A stretch of DNA of 64,000 nucleotides from Salinisphaera sp963835375. Its GTDB lineage: Bacteria > Pseudomonadota > Gammaproteobacteria > Nevskiales > Salinisphaeraceae. Position numbers and translations under genes: made by a program. Every line of letters starts with the position of its first letter. Within the stretch, counting starts at the first letter, position 1. This document shows, piece by piece, positions 11,190 to 19,844 of the stretch. The notes under the pieces are model-generated. The model had not been told where the DNA came from. It searched no databases and saw nothing but the letters and a program-made list of their open reading frames with translations. The stretch covers positions 142,806-206,805 of the forward strand of contig CAWIGB010000011.1 of assembly GCA_963835375.1 (NCBI GenBank), read 5' to 3'.

Positions 11190-11285
11190 GACGATCGACC
11201 GGCAAGCCGTCGCGCCGGCGGCAGTGTGCGCTCCGCGCGAACAGGTTTGAGACTGGCTGACATCTCATGCATGGCCGCAACGGAT

Positions 11286-12116
11286 CTAGTAGATCTGCAG
11301 CGGCTCCGGGCTTTCGGGCGCCGGAAACATCGAATCCAGCTCGGCGAGATCGTCGGCGGTGAGGACGATGCCTGTAGCTGCCGCATTTTCCTCCACCCGC
11401 AGGGGATGAGCCGATTTCGGAATTGGCATCACCTCGCTTTGATGGAGCAGCCAGGCGAGCGCCGCCTGGGCTGCCGTCATGTCGCGCGCCTCGGCAAAAT
11501 GCTGAAGCTCCGTGCTGCCGATCAGCCTGCCGCCATCGAACGGCGAATAGGCCATCGTCACGATCCCCGCCTTCTGCAGCCAGGAGAGCAGCGCCCATTC
11601 GATGCCGCGCTGGTTGAGATTGAACAGCAACTGATTGACCTGCATGTCGTGGCCGCCGGCACGGTTGAACCGCTGTGTCGCTTGCAGATCCAGATTGCTG
11701 ATGCCGTAATGACGGATCTTGCCGTCGGACTTGAGCCGCTGGAAGGCTCGAACGGTCTCTTCGTAGGGCGTATCCCCCTGCCAGTGCAGCAGATACAGAT
11801 CGAGGCGATCGGTGCCCAGCCGTTCCAGACTGGCTTCGCAAGCCGCAATGGCCGCCTCGAAGCCGGCATTCGACGGCAGCACCTTGCTGACCAGGAGCAC
11901 CTCGTCGCGGCGACCGGCTATCGCTTCACCGACCAGCCGCTCAGCGCGTCCTCCACCATACATTTCGGCGGTATCGATCAACGCCAGGCCAAGGTCGATG
12001 CCGGTGCGCAGTGCCGCGATTTCGGTCGCACGCGTATTCGGATCGTCGCCGAGATACCAGGTGCCCTGGCCAAGGGCCGGCACGGTTTCGCCGCAGGGCA
12101 GAGTGAGATATTTCAT
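11286..12116 (-). CDS. Aldo/keto reductase
   Basis: Cytoplasmic NADPH-dependent oxidoreductase of the aldo/keto reductase superfamily, 276 residues and intact. The catalytic tetrad is visible: Asp and Tyr in LIDTAEMYGGG, Lys in LLVSKVLP, and His in LYLLHWQG. The C-terminal half has the cofactor motif PIPKSAHPLRVEEN. Substrate cannot be inferred. It faces kup convergently and is divergent from the atl gene, whose start is 55 bp away. Confidence 0.9.
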   Translation of the reverse strand: MKYLTLPCGETVPALGQGTWYLGDDPNTRATEIAALRTGIDLGLALIDTAEMYGGGRAERLVGEAIAGRRDEVLLVSKVLPSNAGFEAAIAACEASLERLGTDRLDLYLLHWQGDTPYEETVRAFQRLKSDGKIRHYGISNLDLQATQRFNRAGGHDMQVNQLLFNLNQRGIEWALLSWLQKAGIVTMAYSPFDGGRLIGSTELQHFAEARDMTAAQAALAWLLHQSEVMPIPKSAHPLRVEENAAATGIVLTADDLAELDSMFPAPESPEPLQIY

Positions 12117-12171
12117 GACTGAACGGTAGCGCGTAGTGCCGGCGGATGTCTCGCTCTGTCATTATCGCGCG

Positions 12172-12489
12172 ATGACCTCGTCTTTGTCCCACGAACACAT
12201 CTTTGCCGTGATCCGTCGGATTCCACCCGGCCGCGTGGCCACCTACGGTCAGATCGCCCGCCTTGCCGGCCACCCACGCGCGGCACGGCAAATCGGCTAT
12301 GCGCTGCATCGCTGCCCGCCAAGTCTTCCCTGGCACCGGGTCCTCAATGCCCAGGGACGGATATCGCTACCCGCCGATAGCACATCGGCGTTGACCCAGC
12401 GCCGGCGACTAATCGAGGAAGGCGTGACGTTCATCGGCGGTCGGGTCGATCTGGCATGCCATGGTTGGGACGACGGCGCGCCCGACTGA
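12172..12489 (+). CDS. Alkyltransferase-like protein (Atl/YbaZ)
   Basis: A 105-residue relative of O6-alkylguanine-DNA alkyltransferase. The active-site PCHR motif is replaced by PWHR (SLPWHRVLN), the signature of Atl proteins. These bind alkylated guanine without repairing it and hand it to nucleotide excision repair. The DNA-binding part RIPPGRVATYGQIARLAG is well conserved. ATG 12172 was chosen over an in-frame GTG at 12136 because the protein then starts at the normal family position. Not obviously co-regulated with the SOS cassette. Confidence 0.88.
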   Translation: MTSSLSHEHIFAVIRRIPPGRVATYGQIARLAGHPRAARQIGYALHRCPPSLPWHRVLNAQGRISLPADSTSALTQRRRLIEEGVTFIGGRVDLACHGWDDGAPD

Positions 12490-12551
12490 CTCATGGCGTC
12501 AGCGCGCGGCCGGTTATACAGTGGCATTCCGATCCGAAAACGGTGCTTCTC

Positions 12552-12917
12552 ATGGCCGCACTCCACGACACCGGCGTGTCCTTCTCTCCCTACTTCCAGA
12601 TTCCGCCCGAAAGGATAGATGAGTTCCACGGGCTGGTGGATGAGTTCGTCGCCGCGACCACCAACGAACCGGGTTGCCTCTATTACGGGTTCTGCTTCAA
12701 CGGCGACCAGGCGCTATGCCGAGAAGGCTATGCCGACGGCGATGCTTTTCTCGCGCACCTCGACAACGTCGGCGAGCTCTTCGCCCGGGCCCAGCAGGTC
12801 GCCACCGTCACGCGCATGGAAATGCATGGCCCTGAGCCCGAGCTCGCCAAGCTGCGCGAGCCGTTGGCTGATCTGGATATCGTCTGGTTCATCCAGGACT
12901 GCGGCTTCCGACGCTGA
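12552..12917 (+). CDS. Small antibiotic-monooxygenase-fold protein
   Basis: A 121-residue protein resembling the dimeric ABM (antibiotic biosynthesis monooxygenase) ferredoxin-like fold: IPPERIDEFHGLVDEFV, then NEPGCLYYGFCFNGD, then AFLAHLDNVGELF. Members act as small quinol or heme-degrading monooxygenases, or simply bind small molecules; the substrate here is unknown. The start is ATG 12552. A strong hairpin follows the stop. Confidence 0.7.
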   Translation: MAALHDTGVSFSPYFQIPPERIDEFHGLVDEFVAATTNEPGCLYYGFCFNGDQALCREGYADGDAFLAHLDNVGELFARAQQVATVTRMEMHGPEPELAKLREPLADLDIVWFIQDCGFRR

Positions 12918-12941
12918 CGCCGCGACCGATGCTTTTTACAC

Positions 12942-12965
12942 GCGCACCGGTAGCCATCGGTGCGC
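12942..12965 (+). terminator. Hairpin after the ABM-fold gene
   Basis: Perfect 8-bp stem GCGCACCG (12942-12949) and CGGTGCGC (12958-12965) with an 8-base loop. No T-run follows on the plus strand, so intrinsic termination is uncertain. Confidence 0.4.
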
Positions 12966-13031
12966 GCTCGCACGAAACTTCGACAGACCCTACAGTGGCC
13001 GGCATGGTTTTCGTGACGAAAAGAGCCTCTG

Positions 13032-14069
13032 ATGGCCAGTTTGAGTGAATCGTTCGAAGCCGGCGCCGCGCGCGGCATGCTCGGCCTGCCCGCGGCCATG
13101 CTCCGGATCATGGCCGGCAAGCCGGTCGTGCGTGACGGCCACACCCTCGACGTCCAGTGCCAACTGCTGCTCAAGATCATGCGCTTGCGCGGGGTGCAGC
13201 TCGGCGCCGGGAACGTGGAGACACAACGCCATCAGATGGTGGCGCAATCGAGCACGCTCGCGCCGCGCGCGCATGGCCGGGTCGAAGTTCGCGAGCTTGT
13301 CGTCGCGGGGGGCGACGACTCGCTTGCGGCGCGCTGCTATCGACCGGAAGACGCCGATGGCGCCGCCATTGTGTTCTACCACGGTGGCGGGTTCGTGCTC
13401 GGCGATCTCGATTCGCACGACGGTGTCTGTCGCGCTCTCGCCGATCGGGCCCGGGCGACCGTCATTTCGATCGATTATCGCCGCGCGCCTGAACACGCGG
13501 CGCCGGCTGCGGCGCGCGACGCGATTGCCGCATTCCGCGATATTGCGGCGCGCGCTGACGATTTTGAAATCGATGCGCGCCGGATCGCCGTGGCGGGCGA
13601 CAGCGCCGGCGGCAACCTGGCGGCCGTGGTGGCACAGCAGACCAAGGACGACACCATCCCGCCCTCGGCTCAGCTCCTGCTGTACCCCGCCGTCGACTTC
13701 GCCGAGGACAAACCGTCCAAGGATCGCCTGGCGACCGGCTTCTTCCTCGAAAAAACCTCGATGGACTGGTTCGAGGGGCATTATCTGCCCGAGGGATGCG
13801 ACAAGCGCGACCCGATGGTCTCGCCATTGCGCGGGGAGCTGGCCGGCGTCGCGCCGGCGATCGTGATCACGGCCGGCTTTGATCCGCTGCGCGACGAGGG
13901 CGAAGCCTACGGCGCGGCGCTCGAAACCGCTGGCGTGACTACGACCTCCCGGCGCGAGGCCGGGCTGCTCCACGGCTTTGCCAACTTTGCCGGCGGCGTC
14001 GAACGGGCACGAGAAGCCCTCGACCACGCCGCCGACGCTCTGCGCGCCCGGTTCGACGCCATCAGCTGA
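13032..14069 (+). CDS. HSL-family (family IV) alpha/beta-hydrolase esterase
   Basis: Carboxylesterase/lipase of the hormone-sensitive-lipase family, 345 residues. It carries the oxyanion-hole HGGG (VFYHGGGFVLGD), the nucleophile elbow GDSAGG, an acid residue in FDPLRDEG, and the His of GLLHGFANF. An N-terminal cap of about 75 residues precedes the core. No signal peptide is evident, so the protein is probably cytoplasmic. The true substrate is unknown. Confidence 0.9.
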   Translation: MASLSESFEAGAARGMLGLPAAMLRIMAGKPVVRDGHTLDVQCQLLLKIMRLRGVQLGAGNVETQRHQMVAQSSTLAPRAHGRVEVRELVVAGGDDSLAARCYRPEDADGAAIVFYHGGGFVLGDLDSHDGVCRALADRARATVISIDYRRAPEHAAPAAARDAIAAFRDIAARADDFEIDARRIAVAGDSAGGNLAAVVAQQTKDDTIPPSAQLLLYPAVDFAEDKPSKDRLATGFFLEKTSMDWFEGHYLPEGCDKRDPMVSPLRGELAGVAPAIVITAGFDPLRDEGEAYGAALETAGVTTTSRREAGLLHGFANFAGGVERAREALDHAADALRARFDAIS

Positions 14070-14091
14070 ACCGGGCGCCGAGGGCGGCGGG

Positions 14092-14550
14092 TTATTTCGA
14101 GCCGCTGCCCTGTTTCGCGTTGCCGAAGGCTTTCTGCAGCTCGTCTTTCGATATGTAACCGTCGCCGTTGGCATCGAGCTTATCGAAATAAGGCGTCAGG
14201 GCCTTGCGATACTCGCTGCGCGAGATCTTGCCATTGCCATCGGCGTCAATATGATTGAACCAGCTGCTGATCACGCGGTGACGGCGCGCCTTGTCCTGGG
14301 CGCTCGCGTCGGCGGGCAAGCCGGGTTGGCCAGCGTCGAATTCCTTGGCATCGACCTGGCCGTCGCCATTGGTATCCAGCTGCTTGAATGCTCGATCCTG
14401 AGCAGCGTTGGCCTCGGCTCGGCTGATCTTGCCGTCGTTATTGGTATCGGCACTGGTCAGCCCGGCCGCCTGGACGGCAGTGGCAAGCACCAGACTTGCG
14501 CCGCAGATGATGGCCGCCCGGCGGCCGGTCGCGATGGTTCGTTCAAACAT
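14092..14550 (-). CDS. Secreted EF-hand calcium-binding protein
   Basis: A 152-residue protein with a cleavable signal peptide (AAIICGASLVLATAVQAAG) followed by four EF-hand loops: DTNNDGKIS, DTNGDGQVD, DADGNGKIS and DANGDGYIS. All have the Asp/Asn pattern that binds Ca2+. It is probably periplasmic or secreted and could act as a calcium buffer or sensor. The start codon lies inside the end of an older, broken PhoD-type reading frame on the same strand. Confidence 0.85.
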   Translation of the reverse strand: MFERTIATGRRAAIICGASLVLATAVQAAGLTSADTNNDGKISRAEANAAQDRAFKQLDTNGDGQVDAKEFDAGQPGLPADASAQDKARRHRVISSWFNHIDADGNGKISRSEYRKALTPYFDKLDANGDGYISKDELQKAFGNAKQGSGSK

Positions 14551-15065
14551 AACGCCCTCTTCTGATCGTTGTTGCGGTTCGAAAATGTGATGACGTCGGA
14601 CAATCGGCGATCAGGTTCCCAGATCTTCGGTTTCGTCAAAGGGGTGTCCTGATCGCTCGCGCCGAGCTGGCTGATCGTGGCCGGCTGGCCGTGCTGGTTG
14701 AATTGCACATACCCCATGCCGGCCTGATTGCCCAGGCGGCGATGCGAGCCCACGGTGCGCGGATGGCGCGGCGAGACTCGCAGTCGCCGGCGCTTGGTAA
14801 AACAGTTCAGGGGCGACCACGGCGAATACAGCCAACGATCGAGGCCGGTCGAACCAGCGTAGCAGCTCGGCCGGAAATTCGTGCTTCACGCCCGATGAGA
14901 CAATCTGCCAGATCCTGTGCCGGGTTCGGACGTGGCGCACCGCAACATCGTAGACGAACGAATAATGAACATCGCCGCCGAGAACTGTATCGACGGAGTA
15001 TACCGGGAGGATCACCGCTTGAGCCGCTGGCGCGGCGACCACAACGTATCGGGCGGGGTTGCGCG
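14457..15065 (-). pseudogene. C-terminal remnant of a PhoD-like alkaline phosphatase
   Basis: The frame from about 15042 contains VLGGDVHYSFVYDV and IWQIVSSGVKHEFP. After a one-base shift near 14850 it continues with LDRWLYSPWSPLN, RRLRVSPRHP and GNQAGMGYVQFNQHG. This is the C-terminal third of PhoD-like metallophosphatases, in order. The catalytic N-terminal two thirds are absent: upstream sequence runs straight into the mntH promoter region. The frame has no stop of its own and reads into the EF-hand gene to 14457. I therefore call it a truncated remnant, not only a sequencing artefact. Confidence 0.75.
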
Positions 15066-15083
15066 ATAATAGCCAGTGGCCGT

Positions 15084-15102
15084 AAAGTTTAGCCTAAGCT
15101 AA
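15084..15102 (+). promoter_or_regulatory. DtxR/MntR-like metal-regulator box upstream of mntH
   Basis: Perfect inverted repeat TTAGC-CTAA-GCTAA at 15089-15102. It has the TAGC-N4-GCTA core of MntR boxes. The 19-bp window 15084-15102 also agrees with 15 of 19 positions of the DtxR/IdeR consensus. It sits about 90 bp before the Nramp transporter gene, which supports a manganese- or iron-responsive operator. Confidence 0.65.
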
Positions 15103-15189
15103 TTTTATGGGTGCCAGGCCACGACCGAATCCCGGCCGGCTTCCTCACGACGAGCGCCGCCGACGAATGCCGGGGCGTCGGGAGCCTTG

Positions 15190-16489
15190 ATGAGCGCGAC
15201 GAACGTCGACCACGATTTTCTTCCGGGCGAAGGCGCAACGGTGCGGGCAGCGCAAGCTGCCCTCGATGGCCATCGACGCGGGCTGAAGCGTTTTCTACCC
15301 TTCCTGGGTCCGGCCTTCATCGCGGCCGTGGCCTATATCGACCCCGGCAATTTCGCCACGAACATACAGGCGGGCTCGAGTTACGGCTACATGTTGCTCT
15401 GGGTGGTACTGGTATCCAACGTGATGGCCATGCTCATCCAGTCCATGTCGGCCAAACTGGGAATCGCCACGGGCCGTAATCTGCCCGAGATCTCGCGGGC
15501 GCGTTTTTCACGGCCGGTCACACTCGGACTCTGGATCCAGGCCGAGTTCATTGCGATCGCGACCGATCTGGCGGAATTCATCGGCGGCGCGCTCGGTCTG
15601 CATCTGTTGTTCGGCATTCCAATGTTTCCGGCCGCCTTGATCACGGGCGTCTGCTCATTCGGGCTGCTGGAGCTCCAGCGACGCGGCTTTCGCCCGCTTG
15701 AGGCCGGCATCACCGCACTGATCGGCGTGGTGGTGATCTCATTCGCCTACGAAGTCTGGATCGCGCACCCGGACGGATCGCGATCTGCTGGCCGGTCTGT
15801 TCGTACCCACGCTGGCCGGCAACAACAGCCTGCTGCTGGCAGCCGGCATTCTCGGGGCTACGGTCATGCCGCATGTGATCTATCTGCATTCCGCGCTCAT
15901 GCAACGGCGCGTGGTCGGCCGCAACGAGGAAGAGCGGCGGCGACTGTTCCGGTTCGAGTTCGTCGACATCCTGATCGCCATGGGGGTGGCCGGCGTGATC
16001 AACGGCGCCATGCTGGTCATGGCCGCCGGGTTGTTTCACGGCAGTGGCGATACCGTCTCGACACTGGAAACCGCCTACGCCCGCCTGCACGATCATGCCG
16101 GCACGCTGGCTGCCACTATGTTCGGCGTCGGCCTGCTCGCCAGCGGCTTCTCCAGTTCGTCGGTGGGCACCATGAGCGGCCAGATCGTCATGCAGGGCTA
16201 TCTGAATCGCCAGATTCCATTGTATCTGCGCCGACTGATCACGATGGCACCGGCGCTGGCAATCCTCGCCGTCGGCGTCGACCCCACGACTGCTCTGGTG
16301 ATGAGTCAGGTGGTGTTGTCGTTCGGCATTCCGTTCGCCCTGATCCCGCTGCTGATGTTCTGCTCGAATCGTGAGCTGATGGGCGGCCTGGTCAATCGAC
16401 GGCCGACGACGATCGCCGCCTGGAGCGTGGCGGCCGCGATCATCGGGCTGAATATCTTCCTGCTTTACCAGACCATATTCGGACTCTGA
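15190..16489 (+). CDS. mntH: Nramp-type Mn2+/divalent metal transporter (one frame break)
   Basis: Proton-coupled manganese/iron importer in the inner membrane, about 432 residues after joining two frames. TM1 carries the Nramp metal-binding motif DPGNFATNIQAG and TM6 carries MPHVIYLHSALMQRR, whose Met binds the metal. About 11 membrane segments can be followed. The frame moves by +1 at 15772-15779: the first frame ends in junk after WIAHPD, and the second begins RDLLAGLFVPTLAG. One extra base explains it. ATG 15190 is preferred over the adjacent TTG. A metal-regulator box lies upstream. Confidence 0.9.
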
Positions 16490-16493
16490 TCAA

Positions 16494-17723
16494 TCAAGCC
16501 CGTGGGGCGTCACGCCGCTGCCAGACAGCCAGCCGGAGCACCGCCACCAGACCGAGCATGAGGACCACCGCCACCATGGCCGCAACGCCCGCCCAGCCGT
16601 AACCGCTCCAGAACAGCCCGCCGAGCGAGCCGACGACGCTCGAGCCCAGGTAATAGCCCAGCAGATACAACCCGGCCGCGTGGCCCTTGCCGTGTCGGGC
16701 CAGCAGGCCCACCCAGCCGCTCGCCGTCGAATGGCCGGCGAAGAAGCCCACCGTCACCAGGCCGAGGCCGGCTATGATCGCCCACAGCGAATCCGGCCAC
16801 ATCAGGGCCAGGCCCAGTCCCATCAGCACGATCGCGAAGATGAGCACCGGCGGACGGCCTTGACGATCGGCGATCTTGCCGGCGATTGCGGAGGTCACGA
16901 TGCCGAACATATAGACGACGAACACCGAACCGATGGCCCCCTGCCCGAGAGCGAACGGCGGCTCTGAAAGCCGATAGCCCACATAGTTGTAGACCGACAC
17001 GAAAGCGCCCATGAACAGGAAGCCACACAAGAACACCCAGGGCAGCGCGTTGTGGCGCATGTGGGACATGAGCGGGTCGGCATGCTGGCGGAGCGTCAGC
17101 CCGCGCTGGGCGACGAAGTTGCGCGAACGCGGCAGCAACAGGATGAACACGATGGCGGCCACGAAGCCGATCAGCCCGAGGGCTGCAATGGCCACGCGCC
17201 AGCCAAAGGCTTCGGCCAGCAGACCGGCGATCACACGACCGCCCATGCCGCCGCACGCGGTCCCACCGATATACAGCCCGGTGGCGGTGCCGAGATCGCC
17301 GGGGTCGATTTCCTCTGAGAGATAGGCGATAGCCAGAGCCGGCACGCCACCGAGCGCGAAGCCTTCGACCGCCCTCGCGACCAGCAAGGTGGGCCACCCT
17401 GGCGCGATTGCAGCCACCAGCGACAGCGTGGCCGAGCCGAGCAGCGATGCCGTCATGATCGTCTTGCGCTCGATCGCGCCCGACATCAGCCCGGCGAGGA
17501 ACAGCGTGAAGGCGAGCACGCCGGTGGTCACCGACAGCGAGAGGCTGCTGACCGCGGCCGAAACGCCAAATTCGCGCGAGAACTCCGGCATCAGGGGCTG
17601 AACGGAGTACATCGATGAAAATGTGGCGAAGCCCGCGGCGAACAGCGCCAGGTTGGCTCGCAGATACGCCGGCGTTCCCCGCTCAAGGTAGCCTGCACGG
17701 GCGGTTGCAGTCGATTCGCTCAT
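16494..17723 (-). CDS. MFS transporter (YnfM-like)
   Basis: Major facilitator superfamily inner-membrane permease of 409 residues, intact. About 12 hydrophobic segments are separated by a central loop (RSRNFVAQRGLTLRQH). Near the N-terminus it reads FATFSSMYSVQPLMPEF, typical of the YnfM/YdhP-like efflux branch. An in-frame extension upstream to 17786 is possible, but ATG 17723 (MSESTATARAG) gives the usual N-terminus. The substrate cannot be predicted. It ends five bases after mntH, convergent with it, and is divergent from typA. Confidence 0.85.
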   Translation of the reverse strand: MSESTATARAGYLERGTPAYLRANLALFAAGFATFSSMYSVQPLMPEFSREFGVSAAVSSLSLSVTTGVLAFTLFLAGLMSGAIERKTIMTASLLGSATLSLVAAIAPGWPTLLVARAVEGFALGGVPALAIAYLSEEIDPGDLGTATGLYIGGTACGGMGGRVIAGLLAEAFGWRVAIAALGLIGFVAAIVFILLLPRSRNFVAQRGLTLRQHADPLMSHMRHNALPWVFLCGFLFMGAFVSVYNYVGYRLSEPPFALGQGAIGSVFVVYMFGIVTSAIAGKIADRQGRPPVLIFAIVLMGLGLALMWPDSLWAIIAGLGLVTVGFFAGHSTASGWVGLLARHGKGHAAGLYLLGYYLGSSVVGSLGGLFWSGYGWAGVAAMVAVVLMLGLVAVLRLAVWQRRDAPRA

Positions 17724-17864
17724 ACGACAATGGTCGCATAGCATGCATAATGAAACGACCGAGAGCTTAGCGATTTCTTGCATCATTTACGACTTTCGGC
17801 TAGCCGAAGCGACGTTCATTACCGGATAATGGCGCGTTTTCGCATCCCGGCCGGCCCATTTTTC

Positions 17865-19698
17865 ATGATCGATAATCTTCGCAACATCGCGATCATCGCC
17901 CACGTTGACCACGGCAAGACGACGCTCGTGGATTGTCTTCTCCGTCAGTCGGGCACGTTCGAGGCCCGCGACGACGTCGTCGACCGGATCATGGATTCGA
18001 ACGATCTGGAGAAGGAACGCGGCATCACGATCACGTCGAAGAACACGGCGATCGAATGGCGCGATCCGGATTCCGACGAGGTGTACCACATCAATATCGT
18101 GGATACCCCGGGCCATGCCGACTTCGGCGGCGAAGTCGAGCGCGTGCTGTCGATGGTCGATTCGGTGCTGCTGCTGGTCGATGCCGTCGACGGCCCGATG
18201 CCGCAGACGCGCTTCGTGACCGAAAAGGCCTTCCAGCTGGGACTGAAGCCGATCGTCGTGATCAACAAGATCGATCGCGACGGCGCGCGGCCCGACTGGG
18301 TGCTCAACGAGACCTTCGACCTGTTCGACAGCCTCGGCGCCACCGAGGAACAGCTCGATTTCCCAATCATCTACACCTCCGCGCTCGGCGGCTATGCCGG
18401 CATGGACGAGAGCGTGCGCGAAGGCGACATGCTGCCGTTGTTCCGTACCATCACCGAGAACGTGCCCGCCCCACCGGTGAATCTGGAGGGCACCTTCCAG
18501 ATGCAGATCACCACGCTGGACTACAACAGCTTCGTCGGCCAGATCGGCATCGGGCGTATCGCGCGCGGCACCATCAAACCCGCCACCAACATCACCATCG
18601 TCGACCGTGACGGCGGCACGCGTAATGCGCGGGTGGCCGGCGTATTCGGCTTTCTGGGGCTGAACCGCGTCGAGGTGGACGAAGCGCGCGCCGGCGATAT
18701 CGTCGCCCTGACCGGCATGAACGATCTCGACATCTCGGACACGCTCTGCGATCCAAGCCAGCCGGAATCACTGCCGCGCCTGACGGTCGACGAACCGACC
18801 ATGAGCATGACCTTCGAGGTCAACAAATCGCCGCTGGCGGGCAAGGAAGGCAACTATCTCACCTCGCGCCAGATCCGCGAGCGGCTCGAGCGCGAGCTCA
18901 AGTCGAACGTGGCCCTGCGCGTCGAGCAAGGCGGCGACGCCGATCGCTTCAAGGTATCCGGCCGTGGCCTGCTGCATCTGTCGGTGCTGCTGGAGACCAT
19001 GCGTCGTGAGGGCTACGAGCTGTCGGTGTCGCGTCCGGAAGTGGTCACCCGCGAGGTGGACGGCGCGATTCAGGAGCCCTACGAACTGCTGATGTGCGAC
19101 GTCGAGGACGATCACCAGGGCTCGGTGATCGATAACCTGCAGCAGCGGCGTGGCCAGCTGCAGAACATGGTCCCGGACGGCAAGGGCCGCACGCGCCTGG
19201 AATTCATGATCCCCTCCCGCGGCCTGATCGGTTTCCAGACCGAGTTCATGAGCCTGACGTCGGGCACGGGCATCGCCACCCATGTGTTCGACCATTACGG
19301 CGCGCTTGGCGGCACCGAGATCGGCCAGCGCCAGAAAGGCGTGTTGATCGCCAACGCGGCCGGCAAGGCCGTCGGGTTTCGCGATCTTCAACCTGCAGGA
19401 TCGCGGCAAGATGATGATCGGCCCGAACGAAGAGATCTACGAAGGCATGGTCGTCGGGATTCATTCGCGCGAGAACGATCTCACCGTGAACGTGCAGAAG
19501 GCCAAGCAGCTCACCAACGTGCGCGCGGCCGGCACCGACGAGAACATCCAGCTCGTGCCGCCGGTGCGGATGACGCTCGAACAGGCGCTGGAGTTCATCA
19601 ACGACGACGAACTGGTCGAGATCACGCCGGGCTCGATTCGCGTGCGCAAGCGCTGGCTCAAGGAGCACGAGCGTAAGAAAGCCGCCCGCACGGGCTGA
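17865..19698 (+). CDS. typA: Ribosome-associated GTPase TypA/BipA (one frame break)
   Basis: Translational GTPase used for ribosome assembly and stress growth, about 610 residues. Visible G motifs are AHVDHGKTT, the switch GITITSKNTA, DTPGHADFGGE and NKIDRDGARP. The C-terminal domain includes SRGLIGFQTEFMSLTSG and IRVRKRWLKEHERKKA. The start MIDNLRNIAII is the family start. The frame breaks at a T-run, 19378-19380: removing one T restores GKAVGFAIFNLQDRGKMM. This is the clearest case in the window of a single homopolymer insertion. A hairpin (19708-19738) follows the stop. Confidence 0.95.
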
Positions 19699-19791
19699 GC
19701 GCCGGCGCCGTCGGGCGAGCCGAGCGCGAACCCGACGGATGCGCACGGTCGGCGCGATCACCGCTATCATCGCCGACCAACGTTGAACATG

Positions 19792-19831
19792 ACAGCCCGC
19801 GCCGGATACACCGGCCGCGGGCTGTGTTTTT
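19792..19831 (+). terminator. Strong intrinsic terminator directly before the GNAT-nitrilase gene
   Basis: Perfect 10-bp stem ACAGCCCGCG (19792-19801) and CGCGGGCTGT (19816-19825), followed by GTTTTT. It lies about 95 bp after the typA stop and only 13 bp before the next ATG. It can end typA transcription, but no promoter fits between its T-run and the next gene, so it may act as an attenuator. Confidence 0.85.
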
Positions 19832-19844
19832 GCGAGGAGTCGTC

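Noticed and set aside
10474..11841. 455-codon minus-strand frame spanning kup and the aldo/keto reductase
   Set aside because: Crosses two real genes; its second half is the reductase read out of frame.
19378..19380. Programmed frameshift in typA
   Set aside because: TypA is not known to use recoding; a three-T run with no slippery heptamer, plus dozens of similar breaks in other genes, points to an indel.
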